Below, piece after piece: positions 1 through 6,010 of a stretch of DNA of 9,821 nt. A program made the position numbers and the translations under genes. The notes beneath the pieces were generated by a model that had not been told where the DNA came from, did not search any database, and was given only the letters and a program-made list of their open reading frames with translations. The stretch's first letter is position 1. Each line of letters opens with the position of its first letter. Source of the DNA: Acidobacteriota bacterium (GTDB taxonomy: Bacteria; Acidobacteriota; UBA890); the NCBI GenBank assembly GCA_030609765.1, contig JAUWTE010000080.1:1-9821 (forward strand). The letters run 5' to 3'.

Positions 1-1242
1 AAGCCCGGCAGACGTCGCAGCCGGCGAGCGCGTGAATCGCAGCGCATCGACCAACTGCTGTCGAAGGGCGACGAGATCCTCGTTCAGATCTCAAAAGCCC
101 CGCTAGGCACAAAAGGGGCCAGAATCACCACCCATATCTCTCTTCCCGGTCGCTACGTCGTGTACATGCCTACCGTCGATCACGTCGGCGTGTCGCGAAA
201 GATCGCCGACCGCGCCGAGCGCACTCGCTTGCGCAAGATCATTCACGGCGGTCGTTCCAAGAACTCGGGCGGCTTCATCGTGCGGACCGCAGGCGTGGGG
301 CAGAGCAAAGAGGATCTTCAGGACGACATGATGTTCCTGAAGGAGGCCTGGGAGGAGATCAAGCGGCGCTCGGAGAATGCGAATCCGCCGACCCTCATCC
401 ATCGCGACTTGTCGGTGCTGCTGCGCCTGCTTCGCGATGTTTTCAGCGCCGACTTCAATCGTGTCGTCGTCGATGACAAGGCCGAGTACGAACGAGCAAA
501 GCGTTTCGTCGAGCAACTCCAACCCGAAGTGGCCGATCGCATCGAGTTGTACCAGGGCTCCGTGCCGATCTTTGACCATTTCAAGGTCCAGCAGCAGCTC
601 GACCGGGCGCTGGAGGCAAAGGTCTGGTTGAAATCCGGCGGCTACCTGGTGATCAACCAGACGGAGGCCTTGGTTGCGATCGACATCAACACCGGCAAGT
701 ACGTCGGCAAGCGCCGCTTGGAGGACACGGTCCTCAAGACCAACCTCGAGTCTGTGAAGGAGATCGCGAGGCAGCTCCGTCTCCGCGACCTCGGCGGCAT
801 CATCGTCATCGACTTCATCGACATGGAGGAGAAGGCGAGCGAGCAGAAGCTGATCTCGGCCCTCCTCGAAGAGCTCAAGAAGGATCGCGCCAAGACGCAG
901 GTTCTACAGATCTCCGAATTCGGCCTCGTCCAGCTCACTCGGCAGCGGGTCAAGCAGAGCCTGGAGCGCACAATGCTGCAGGACTGTCCTTACTGCTCTG
1001 GGCGTGGTCGAGTGAAGGCGGTCGACACGGTCTGTTACGAGATCCTGCGAGAGGTGAAGCGCCTCCGCAACGAGCTCAACGGCCGCGAGGTGGTGATACG
1101 CGCCAACCCGGTGATCACTCAGGCGCTCCGGGGCGACGAGCAGACGATCTTCAACCAGATGAAGGCCGAGATCGAAGGGCCGCTCAGCTTGGTTGGCGAT
1201 GGCCACTTTCACCAGGAGCAGTTCGAGGTGGTCAACCTCTAG
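1..1242 (+). CDS. rng: Ribonuclease E/G family endoribonuclease, 5'-truncated by window edge
   Basis: Single-strand-specific endoribonuclease of the RNase E/G family, acting in rRNA maturation and mRNA decay in the cytoplasm. The frame is open from base 1, so the true start lies upstream; 413 residues are visible (E. coli RNase G has 489). In order I see a basic Arg-rich stretch (fragment residues 2-12), the end of the S1 RNA-binding domain with the family motif PLGTKGAR (about 36-43), the 5'-sensor region, and the DNase I-like catalytic part. The two metal-binding aspartates are recognisable as D228 in VAIDINTGKY and D271 in IVIDFIDM, next to RQLRLRDLGG. The Zn-link CPYCSGRG follows, with cysteines at 329 and 332. 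The C-terminus is short, with no RNase E degradosome tail, so RNase G is the better name, but the missing N-terminus keeps RNase E open. An internal ATG at 160 is not the start because conserved S1 sequence precedes it. The gene converges with the methyltransferase. Confidence 0.93.
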   Translation, partial: KPGRRRSRRARESQRIDQLLSKGDEILVQISKAPLGTKGARITTHISLPGRYVVYMPTVDHVGVSRKIADRAERTRLRKIIHGGRSKNSGGFIVRTAGVGQSKEDLQDDMMFLKEAWEEIKRRSENANPPTLIHRDLSVLLRLLRDVFSADFNRVVVDDKAEYERAKRFVEQLQPEVADRIELYQGSVPIFDHFKVQQQLDRALEAKVWLKSGGYLVINQTEALVAIDINTGKYVGKRRLEDTVLKTNLESVKEIARQLRLRDLGGIIVIDFIDMEEKASEQKLISALLEELKKDRAKTQVLQISEFGLVQLTRQRVKQSLERTMLQDCPYCSGRGRVKAVDTVCYEILREVKRLRNELNGREVVIRANPVITQALRGDEQTIFNQMKAEIEGPLSLVGDGHFHQEQFEVVNL

Positions 1243-1281
1243 CTCGGCTCGGGGAGATCGCATAGGCGGACAGCTCGTGGG

Positions 1282-1298
1282 GTGCTCCCGGGAGGCAC
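1282..1298. terminator. Weak hairpin in the convergent intergenic gap
   Basis: The 79-nt gap between the two convergent stop codons contains an imperfect inverted repeat, GTGC...GCAC, enclosing a TCCCGGGA core. It would fold into a stem of about six base pairs with one bulge and a four-base loop. No T-run follows on either strand, so a classical intrinsic terminator is not shown. It is listed because it is the only stem seen where both transcripts should end. Confidence 0.2.
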
Positions 1299-1321
1299 GG
1301 ATTACGCCCGATCTCGCTCGC

Positions 1322-2014
1322 CTACCTCTTGTAACTGATGGACAGGCCACCCCCGCCGGTGAAGAACTCGGTGTCCAGGCCTGGGGTCGCGAGGATCTCC
1401 TGCACGAACTCCACTGTGCCTTCTTCCATCTTTCCAGGTGGAGCGTTTTCGCCTGGAGAGCCTTCGCCCGACTCGCTGACATTGTGTGCGGTGAAGCAAC
1501 CACCGACCTCGAGCTCGGGCAGAAGCCAATTGAAGTACCGCACGTACCAATCCTTGTCGGCGTCAATGAACGCGAAGTCGAAGGGCCCCTCCAGCTCAGG
1601 CACGAGCTCGTGCGCATCCGCTAGGCGCGCGTCGACGAAAGAGCTCAGCCCGGCCTTTTCGAGATTCGCCAGTGCATTCTTGTGGCGACGCTCGTGGATC
1701 TCTATGGTGATCAACTTGCCGCCCGTCTTGCTCAGCGCCCAGGCAATCCAAATCGTGGAGTGACCTGTCGAGGTACCCACTTCAACGGCGCGCGTGTACC
1801 CGTTCTCCACGATCAGATCGTGAAGCTTCTGCCCATCGGCCTCGGAGACGTTCAAGGTGCGGGCGCGCCACCGCGCCTTGGCCAGAAAATCGCGGACCCG
1901 CTGGTCGAGCATCTCCTGCTCTGAGGTGTCCTGTGCCCCAACAAAACGGCCCAGTGGGGCAACAGCCACGAGCGCTACGAGCGCGAGCGTTACGGCAATC
2001 CCAGTAAACCTCAT
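1322..2014 (-). CDS. Class I SAM-dependent O-methyltransferase (caffeoyl-CoA OMT-like) with N-terminal signal peptide
   Basis: A 230-residue protein of the caffeoyl-CoA/catechol O-methyltransferase type, which transfers a methyl group from S-adenosylmethionine, often to a hydroxyl on an aromatic or polar small molecule; the substrate cannot be read from sequence. SAM-binding motif I is VEVGTSTGHS (residues 77-86), followed by the acidic strand-2 motif ITIEIHERR (102-110) and FAFIDADKDWY (147-157), the family's metal-binding and catalytic Asp region. LSISYKR is a typical family C-terminus. Residues 1-27 (basic start, long Ala/Val/Leu core, then FVGA followed by QD) look like a Sec signal peptide, which is odd for an enzyme that needs cytoplasmic SAM. 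The start is supported by GAGGAG at 2022-2027, 7 nt upstream. The gene lies 34 nt downstream of selA on the same strand and probably shares its transcript. Family call is firm; location and substrate are uncertain. Confidence 0.87.
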   Translation of the reverse strand: MRFTGIAVTLALVALVAVAPLGRFVGAQDTSEQEMLDQRVRDFLAKARWRARTLNVSEADGQKLHDLIVENGYTRAVEVGTSTGHSTIWIAWALSKTGGKLITIEIHERRHKNALANLEKAGLSSFVDARLADAHELVPELEGPFDFAFIDADKDWYVRYFNWLLPELEVGGCFTAHNVSESGEGSPGENAPPGKMEEGTVEFVQEILATPGLDTEFFTGGGGLSISYKR

Positions 2015-2021
2015 GATTCAA

Positions 2022-2027
2022 CTCCTC
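2022..2027 (-). promoter_or_regulatory. Shine-Dalgarno site of the O-methyltransferase
   Basis: GAGGAG on the minus strand, 7 nt before the ATG at 2014. It matters because it fixes a start that includes the signal-peptide-like N-terminus, rather than a shorter cytoplasmic form beginning further inside. Confidence 0.65.
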
Positions 2028-2048
2028 AGGTTCCTGTACCGGCTGCAG

Positions 2049-3512
2049 CTATTCTCCGATACAGCGTAGGTCGGAGGCTGATGCGAGGACGGAAGCGACT
2101 GCGGCGACCAGGTCGTCCTCTTCATCGCGCTGAACCGTGCGCACGTCCATGACGAGACGATCATCGAGGATGCGAGCGATGACCGGCGGCTCGGCCTGCC
2201 GCAGTGCCGTGGCCAGCCGGTCCGGTCCACGCTCCGATTCCAGCGATACGGCAAAGGACGGGAGGTCGGTTTCGGGTGCAGCCCCGCCGCCGACGCGAGA
2301 GGACACCTCGACGACCTCGATCGTAACCTGTCCGTCGGGCACCTCAGCGCGCAGTCGCTTAGCGAGAGCCTCGGCACGGCGCCGCAAAACATCACGCGGC
2401 GCCTTGAGCATGGCCACGGTGGGAATCTCGTCGAGCTGACCAGCGACGTAGGCGGCAAGAGTGGCCTCGATGGCCAGGAAAATCGCCTTGTCCAGGCGCA
2501 GGGCGCGAAACAGCGGGTTGGTCCGAGCACGCTGAACGAAGTCAGGCTTACCGGCGACGAACCCGACTTGCGGGCCGCCCAACAACTTGTCTCCTGAGAA
2601 GGTGACCAGATCGACACCCGACGCCAACCGTTCGCCCACCGCGGGCTCGCGAGGAATCCCGTACGGACCTAGGTCAAGGAGGTAGCCGCTGCCCATGTCC
2701 TCGGCCACCGGCACTCCGTGAGTCCGGCCCAGCTCTACGAGCTCCGCCAGGGATACGCCCTCGGTGAACCCGACAACCCGGTAGTTGCTCGGATGCACGG
2801 CCAGCAGAAGCCCGGTGTTCTTATTGATCGCCGCCTCGTAGTCGGATCGATGAGTGCGATTCGTGGCGCCAACCTCACGGAGGATGGATCCGCTCTTGGC
2901 CATGACTTCAGGAATCCGAAAAGAGCCACCGATCTCCACGAGTTGGCCACGTGAGACGACGACTTCCTTGCCATCGGCCAATGTGTTGAGGACGAGAAGT
3001 ACCGCGGCGGCATTGTTGTTGACCACCGCCACTCCGGTGTCGGGCAATATCTGCTGGAAGAGCCGCTCCACCGGCGCGTCGCGGCCGCCCCGCTTGCCGG
3101 CATCGATGTCGAACTCCAGGTTCAGATAGCGACGGCTGAGGGTAGCCACCCTATCTGCTGCCGCAGCACTCCATGGTGAGCGGCCCAGATTGGTGTGGAC
3201 GACCACGCCCGTGGCATTGATGACCGCACGCAAATTGAGTTGCAGCAGGGATTCGGCGGCACCAGCGACACCCTCGTGCAAATCGGTAAGACGCTTCTCG
3301 AGCTCGGCGGCATCGATGCGGCCGGCTCTGATGCCGCTGCGCAGGTCATCGAGGAAGCGATTCGCCGCCCGGCGCAGGAAGCTCCGGCCGAAGCCCTGTT
3401 CCGTTGCCCAGTCGAGGATCTGGCCATTCTCCAGAACACGGTCGACTGCCGGTAGCTGCCGCAGAATACTCTCTTGCTGTCCCGCCGATGCCTTGTTACG
3501 CTGCGCCGCCAT
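2049..3512 (-). CDS. selA: L-seryl-tRNA(Sec) selenium transferase (SelA)
   Basis: PLP-dependent enzyme that converts Ser-tRNA(Sec) to Sec-tRNA(Sec) using selenophosphate, the last step of bacterial selenocysteine synthesis, in the cytoplasm. The protein matches SelA along its whole length: N-terminal LRQLPAVDRVL, then VINATGVVVHTNLGR, VNNNAAAVLL, VVVSRGQLVEIGGSFRIP, VGATNRTH, and the PLP-lysine motif TFSGDKLLGGPQVGF with Lys at residue 309 in this numbering. The C-terminal VIARILDDRLVMDVRT is also conserved. From the ATG at 3512 the product is 487 residues, near the E. coli length of 463. A longer in-frame ATG at 3554 would add 14 non-conserved residues, and its purine-rich GGGGAG abuts the ATG too closely, so I prefer 3512; GGAG lies about 12 nt upstream of that ATG. 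The O-methyltransferase follows. No selB, tRNA-Sec or selenoprotein gene is visible here. Confidence 0.96.
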   Translation of the reverse strand: MAAQRNKASAGQQESILRQLPAVDRVLENGQILDWATEQGFGRSFLRRAANRFLDDLRSGIRAGRIDAAELEKRLTDLHEGVAGAAESLLQLNLRAVINATGVVVHTNLGRSPWSAAAADRVATLSRRYLNLEFDIDAGKRGGRDAPVERLFQQILPDTGVAVVNNNAAAVLLVLNTLADGKEVVVSRGQLVEIGGSFRIPEVMAKSGSILREVGATNRTHRSDYEAAINKNTGLLLAVHPSNYRVVGFTEGVSLAELVELGRTHGVPVAEDMGSGYLLDLGPYGIPREPAVGERLASGVDLVTFSGDKLLGGPQVGFVAGKPDFVQRARTNPLFRALRLDKAIFLAIEATLAAYVAGQLDEIPTVAMLKAPRDVLRRRAEALAKRLRAEVPDGQVTIEVVEVSSRVGGGAAPETDLPSFAVSLESERGPDRLATALRQAEPPVIARILDDRLVMDVRTVQRDEEDDLVAAVASVLASASDLRCIGE

Positions 3513-3990
3513 GGGGCCCGACTCCGATTCGAAGAATAAATTTCCTGGATCCATCTCCCCTGGTCACGGGCACACGCCCGCAACCCCGGCCGGGGGAAGA
3601 TCGACGCCCATATTGTCGCTCTCCAAGGAAGATGCTGCACTCCTGGCAAGCCTGACGCCAGAGATGGCCGCACTTCTTTACCCCGAGCATACTGCCGGCC
3701 CTCTGACCGTGACTCTCGTTTACCCTGAGCTCGAGCAGCCGGCTCGCATCGAGGCTTCTGACCTGGAAGCTGCCGCCGCAGACCACACGGTCGTGGATGC
3801 GGTTGTGCCAGGAGAGACTGCCCGACATCGCACCACGTTCACGCTGCGGCAGGTCGAGCAGTTGCATCAACTGTACCATTTGCTCGAAACCACAATCGGT
3901 GTCGACAAGGTCGACATTCTGTTGAGCGGCCGCCGCCTGCCACTGGCTCGCGAGCTGTGGTTGCCTCTCGTCTGGACGCTGAGAAGTTGA
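3511..3990 (+). CDS. Unrecognised protein, divergent from selA; start uncertain
   Basis: I do not recognise this protein. The longest sensible reading from ATG 3511 gives 159 residues. Residues 1-30 are low-complexity (Gly, Pro, Ser) and may not be translated. From about residue 34 (LSLSKEDAALL) the sequence looks like a folded protein: alternating hydrophobic residues in VTLVYPELEQ, a helix-like LRQVEQLHQLYHLLETT, then a likely strand VDKVDILLSGRRLPL and a hydrophobic C-terminus LWLPLVWTL. There is no signal peptide and no clear transmembrane helix. The ending loosely recalls the last part of GerMN-type domains, but the defining GerMN motifs are missing, so I assign no function. ATG 3664 (108 residues, keeping nearly all of the protein-like part) is an alternative start; neither has a good Shine-Dalgarno. 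The reverse-strand frame here is less protein-like. Divergent from selA and upstream of the nuo promoter region. Confidence 0.55.
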   Translation: MGPDSDSKNKFPGSISPGHGHTPATPAGGRSTPILSLSKEDAALLASLTPEMAALLYPEHTAGPLTVTLVYPELEQPARIEASDLEAAAADHTVVDAVVPGETARHRTTFTLRQVEQLHQLYHLLETTIGVDKVDILLSGRRLPLARELWLPLVWTLRS

Positions 3991-4036
3991 GGGCGCGGAT
4001 GCTTTCACCGCAGTGCCGACCACCATTTCAGCTCGA

Positions 4037-4055
4037 CACTAACAAGTGCTTTTAT
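4037..4055 (+). terminator. Possible weak terminator after the 3511-3990 gene
   Basis: CACT-AACA-AGTG followed by CTTTTATA: a 4-bp stem with a 4-base loop and a short T-run, 46 nt after the upstream stop codon and inside a locally AT-rich patch. The stem is too short to be convincing by itself. Its position between the upstream gene and the nuo promoter candidate is the main reason to list it. Confidence 0.2.
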
Positions 4056-4092
4056 ATCAATAAGATACAAGCATCATCCGGACGCTACTTGA

Positions 4093-4121
4093 TTGACAGT
4101 TCGGGGGTCCTATGGTAGAAG
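4093..4121 (+). promoter_or_regulatory. Candidate sigma-70-type promoter of the nuo operon
   Basis: A perfect -35 hexamer TTGACA (4093-4098), a 17-nt spacer and a -10-like TAGAAG (4116-4121, four of six matches to TATAAT). Transcription would begin near 4128 and leave a leader of about 60 nt before nuoA. It sits just downstream of an AT-rich patch (4037-4074) in otherwise GC-rich DNA and is the best promoter match in the only sizeable gap before the nuo genes. No operator, riboswitch or other fold was seen in the leader. Confidence 0.55.
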
Positions 4122-4189
4122 TTGCCTTGGCCTGGGGCACCGCACTTCCCATTCCTTTGCTAGTGGTTCACTGAGCGTAGTTAGGGAAC

Positions 4190-4546
4190 ATGGCTGCTTA
4201 CCTCCCCATCGTATTTTTCGCCTTAGCGGCGGTCGGCATGGTCTCCGGGGCCATGATCGCCGGCCGATTCCTGAGACCAACGCCGGTTCAGAGCCGCGGC
4301 AAGCTCGAGGTCTACGAATGCGGCATCGAACCTCGGCGTGACGCTCGCCAACCTTTCTCGGTTCGTTTCTACATCGTCGCGATGCTGTTCCTCGTTTTCG
4401 ATGTCGAGACCATCTTTTTGTTCCCGTGGGCCGTGCAGTTTCAACAGTTGGCGCTATTTGGCCTCATCGAGATGTTCATCTTCGTCGCCATCCTCCTATT
4501 CGGCTATTTCTACGCTTGGCAGCGCGGAGCTCTCGAATGGGTCTGA
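4190..4546 (+). CDS. nuoA: NADH-quinone oxidoreductase subunit A
   Basis: Small membrane subunit of respiratory complex I (ND3 homologue), placed where the peripheral arm meets the membrane arm beside the quinone cavity. The 118-residue length is normal. Three transmembrane helices are visible at about residues 5-25, 60-80 and 88-110. The first loop carries YECGIEP with the characteristic Cys44; helix 2 begins with RFYIVAMLFLVFDVETIFLFPWA, whose FDVE acidic pair is strongly conserved. The ATG is preceded by AGGGA with only about 2 nt spacing, which is short, but residues 2 onward already match the usual NuoA N-terminus. First gene of the operon; its last 10 nt overlap nuoB, consistent with translational coupling. 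Confidence 0.97.
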   Translation: MAAYLPIVFFALAAVGMVSGAMIAGRFLRPTPVQSRGKLEVYECGIEPRRDARQPFSVRFYIVAMLFLVFDVETIFLFPWAVQFQQLALFGLIEMFIFVAILLFGYFYAWQRGALEWV

Positions 4547-5016
4547 TCGAGCATAAGTTCGAAGACAATATCCTGACGACCACGGTGGATGGCTTCCTCA
4601 ACTGGACGCGGAAGTCGTCAATTTGGCCGATGACCTTCGGTCTCGCCTGTTGCGCCATCGAGATGATCGCCGCAGGGGGTCCCCGGTTCGATATTGCGCG
4701 ATTCGGCATGGAGGTTTTCCGCGCCACGCCGCGCCAGGCGGACCTCATGATCGTCTCGGGCACGGTGACTTTGAAGATGGCGCCGATCGTCAAGCGCCTC
4801 TATGACCAGATGCCCGAGCCCAAGTGGGTCATTTCGATGGGCTCCTGCTCCACGTGCGGTGGTCCATACCCTACGTACGCGGTGCTGCAGGGTGTCGAGC
4901 GAATCGTGCCAGTTGACGTCGCGGTGCCGGGCTGCCCACCTCGGCCGGAAGCGCTCTTTTACGGTCTGATGAGACTGCAAGACAAGATTCAGGAGATGAA
5001 GGTCCTGAGAAAGTAG
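4537..5016 (+). CDS. nuoB: NADH-quinone oxidoreductase subunit B, cluster N2 protein
   Basis: Peripheral-arm subunit of complex I (PSST/Nqo6 homologue) that holds the terminal [4Fe-4S] cluster N2, which hands electrons to quinone at the NuoB-NuoD interface. The product is 159 residues. All four N2 ligands are present: the tandem Cys38-Cys39 in GLACCAIEM, Cys104 in MGSCSTCGG and Cys133 in VPGCPPRPE. They are spaced exactly as in Thermus Nqo6 (45, 46, 111, 140). I place the start at ATG 4537 rather than at an upstream in-frame ATG (4426) inside nuoA, because GGAG at 4526-4529 lies 7 nt before it and the protein then begins at the usual family position. It overlaps nuoA by 10 nt. The 53-nt gap to nuoC is the largest within the operon. 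Confidence 0.97.
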   Translation: MGLIEHKFEDNILTTTVDGFLNWTRKSSIWPMTFGLACCAIEMIAAGGPRFDIARFGMEVFRATPRQADLMIVSGTVTLKMAPIVKRLYDQMPEPKWVISMGSCSTCGGPYPTYAVLQGVERIVPVDVAVPGCPPRPEALFYGLMRLQDKIQEMKVLRK

Positions 5017-5069
5017 GTTCCCGCTTCGGGCGCGACGGTTGGCCGAAGTGGACCTCGACAGACGTGGCA

Positions 5070-6008
5070 ATGACCGACGAAAAGCCGGAAAACGAGATCA
5101 ACGAAGCGCAGGTGGGCGCCGCCCCGGAGCCGGAGCAAGGCACCGGCGAGGCCGCCAAGCCCGAGGCGCCGGTTGCAGAGACACCTCCCGCCGAGCCCGA
5201 GGCGCCGGCTGCCGTGCCTGCGCCGGCGGAGCCCGTAACACCGCCACCCGCGCCCGCCGCAGAAAAGCCCGAGACCCCTGCTGCCGCGCCCGCTGCTGCT
5301 CCAGAAGCCGCGCCCGCCGCGCCTGCGGCCAAGGAGGAGAAAGCCGAAGAGGAGCCCCCACCCCCACCCCATCCTCTGGTCACGGCTGCAATGAAGCAGT
5401 TCTCGGATGACGTCAGCGATGACGGCGGCGACACCGTCGGCGATCCCATCCTGCGGGTCAACGCCGATCGCCTCATCGAGGTCATGCAGTGGCTGCGCGA
5501 TGACGACGGTAACCGCTTCGAATTCCTTTCCTGCTTGACTGCTATCGACTGGACGGAGCGCAAGCCTCGATTCGATGTCGTCTACCACCTGCGCTCTCTG
5601 GAGAAGAACCGCTGCCTCACGGTCAAGGTCGGCTGCGAGGACGGCGAGGGCGTTCCCTCCGTCGTTGAGGTTTGGAAAACGGCCGACTGGCACGAGCGCG
5701 AGGCCTATGACCTTTACGGCATCGAGTTTCTCGGCCACCCCAACCTGGAACGCATCTTCTTGCCAGAGGACTGGGAAGGCCACCCGTTGCGCAAGGATTA
5801 CCCGCTCGAGGGTCCCAACCTCGAGTTGTTGACGCGGCAGCAGGCAGCATTTCGCGGCGGACGCTTCGATCGCATTCGCGGCGACTACGAGATGACCGAC
5901 CAGGAGCGTCAGATGGCGGGCCCTGGCATCATCGGCCCCCTGTGGACTCCGAAGCCCGAATCCCCTGGTGAAGGGGCTGACGGGGCCGACGAGCCCTCTG
6001 AGGAGTAA
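5070..6008 (+). CDS. nuoC: NADH-quinone oxidoreductase subunit C with long Pro/Ala/Glu-rich N-terminal extension
   Basis: 30-kDa subunit of complex I, a structural part of the connecting module that packs against NuoD. The product is 312 residues from ATG 5070 (GTG 5064 would add two); family members are usually around 200. The conserved core starts near residue 103 and contains FEFLSCLTAIDW and the 30-kDa signature around residues 205-250: WHEREAYDLYGIEFLGHP, then PEDWEGHPLRKDYPLEGP. Before it, residues 1-102 are low-complexity, rich in Pro, Ala and Glu and ending in PPPPPHP, as expected of a disordered tether. The C-terminus also ends in an acidic Gly/Glu/Asp tail. No convincing Shine-Dalgarno precedes 5064, 5070 or the internal ATG at 5391 (residue 108), so translation of the extension rests on the stop-free frame and its coherent composition. 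NuoC is not fused to NuoD. Confidence 0.93.
   Translation: MTDEKPENEINEAQVGAAPEPEQGTGEAAKPEAPVAETPPAEPEAPAAVPAPAEPVTPPPAPAAEKPETPAAAPAAAPEAAPAAPAAKEEKAEEEPPPPPHPLVTAAMKQFSDDVSDDGGDTVGDPILRVNADRLIEVMQWLRDDDGNRFEFLSCLTAIDWTERKPRFDVVYHLRSLEKNRCLTVKVGCEDGEGVPSVVEVWKTADWHEREAYDLYGIEFLGHPNLERIFLPEDWEGHPLRKDYPLEGPNLELLTRQQAAFRGGRFDRIRGDYEMTDQERQMAGPGIIGPLWTPKPESPGEGADGADEPSEE
5158..5208 (+). repeat. Short direct repeat within the NuoC extension
   Basis: The 15-mer AGCCCGAGGCGCCGG occurs at 5158-5172 and 5194-5208, an offset of 36 nt (12 codons), in frame and encoding PEAP each time. A second pair, GCCGCGCCCGC at 5283-5293 and 5307-5317 (offset 24 nt, also in frame), lies further along. Such in-frame GC-rich repeats suggest the extension grew by slippage or unequal exchange. 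Confidence 0.6.
6000..6005 (+). promoter_or_regulatory. Shine-Dalgarno site of nuoD inside the end of nuoC
   Basis: GAGGAG ends directly before the nuoC TAA stop and lies 5 nt before the nuoD ATG at 6011. It sets the nuoD start and should couple nuoD translation to termination of nuoC. The same bases encode the last two Glu residues of NuoC. Confidence 0.7.
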
Positions 6009-6010
6009 GT

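Noticed and set aside
1..159. RNase gene starting at the internal ATG 160
   Set aside because: Conserved S1-domain sequence (including PLGTKGAR) is encoded in the same frame upstream from base 1, so the gene runs off the window edge.
904..1617. Minus-strand open frame of 237 codons spanning the RNase end and the methyltransferase end
   Set aside because: It overlaps two well-supported genes in other frames, and its product is Arg/Ser-rich as in typical high-GC shadow frames.
2049..3554. Longer selA form starting at ATG 3554
   Set aside because: The extra 14 residues do not match SelA N-termini and the purine tract directly abuts that ATG; 3512 fits the family better, though the longer form is not excluded.
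3496..4026. Minus-strand frame of 176 codons opposite the unrecognised gene, running into the selA start
   Set aside because: Its product has scattered Cys, Gly and Arg and no coherent secondary-structure pattern, while the plus-strand frame looks like a folded protein; it would also overlap the start of selA.
4111..4116. TATGGT as the -10 element of the nuo promoter
   Set aside because: It lies only 12 nt after TTGACA, too close; TAGAAG at 4116-4121 gives the normal 17-nt spacing.
3991..4189. Possible tRNA-Sec or other small RNA gene in the gap near selA
   Set aside because: No acceptor stem with a T-loop motif (GTTCRANNC) or long variable arm could be found; the gap is adequately explained as promoter and leader.
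4989..5783. Long minus-strand open frame (264 codons) opposite nuoC, Gly/Arg-rich
   Set aside because: It is the shadow of the GC-rich, low-complexity nuoC extension; the plus strand carries the unmistakable NuoC signature, and the antisense product shows no recognisable fold.
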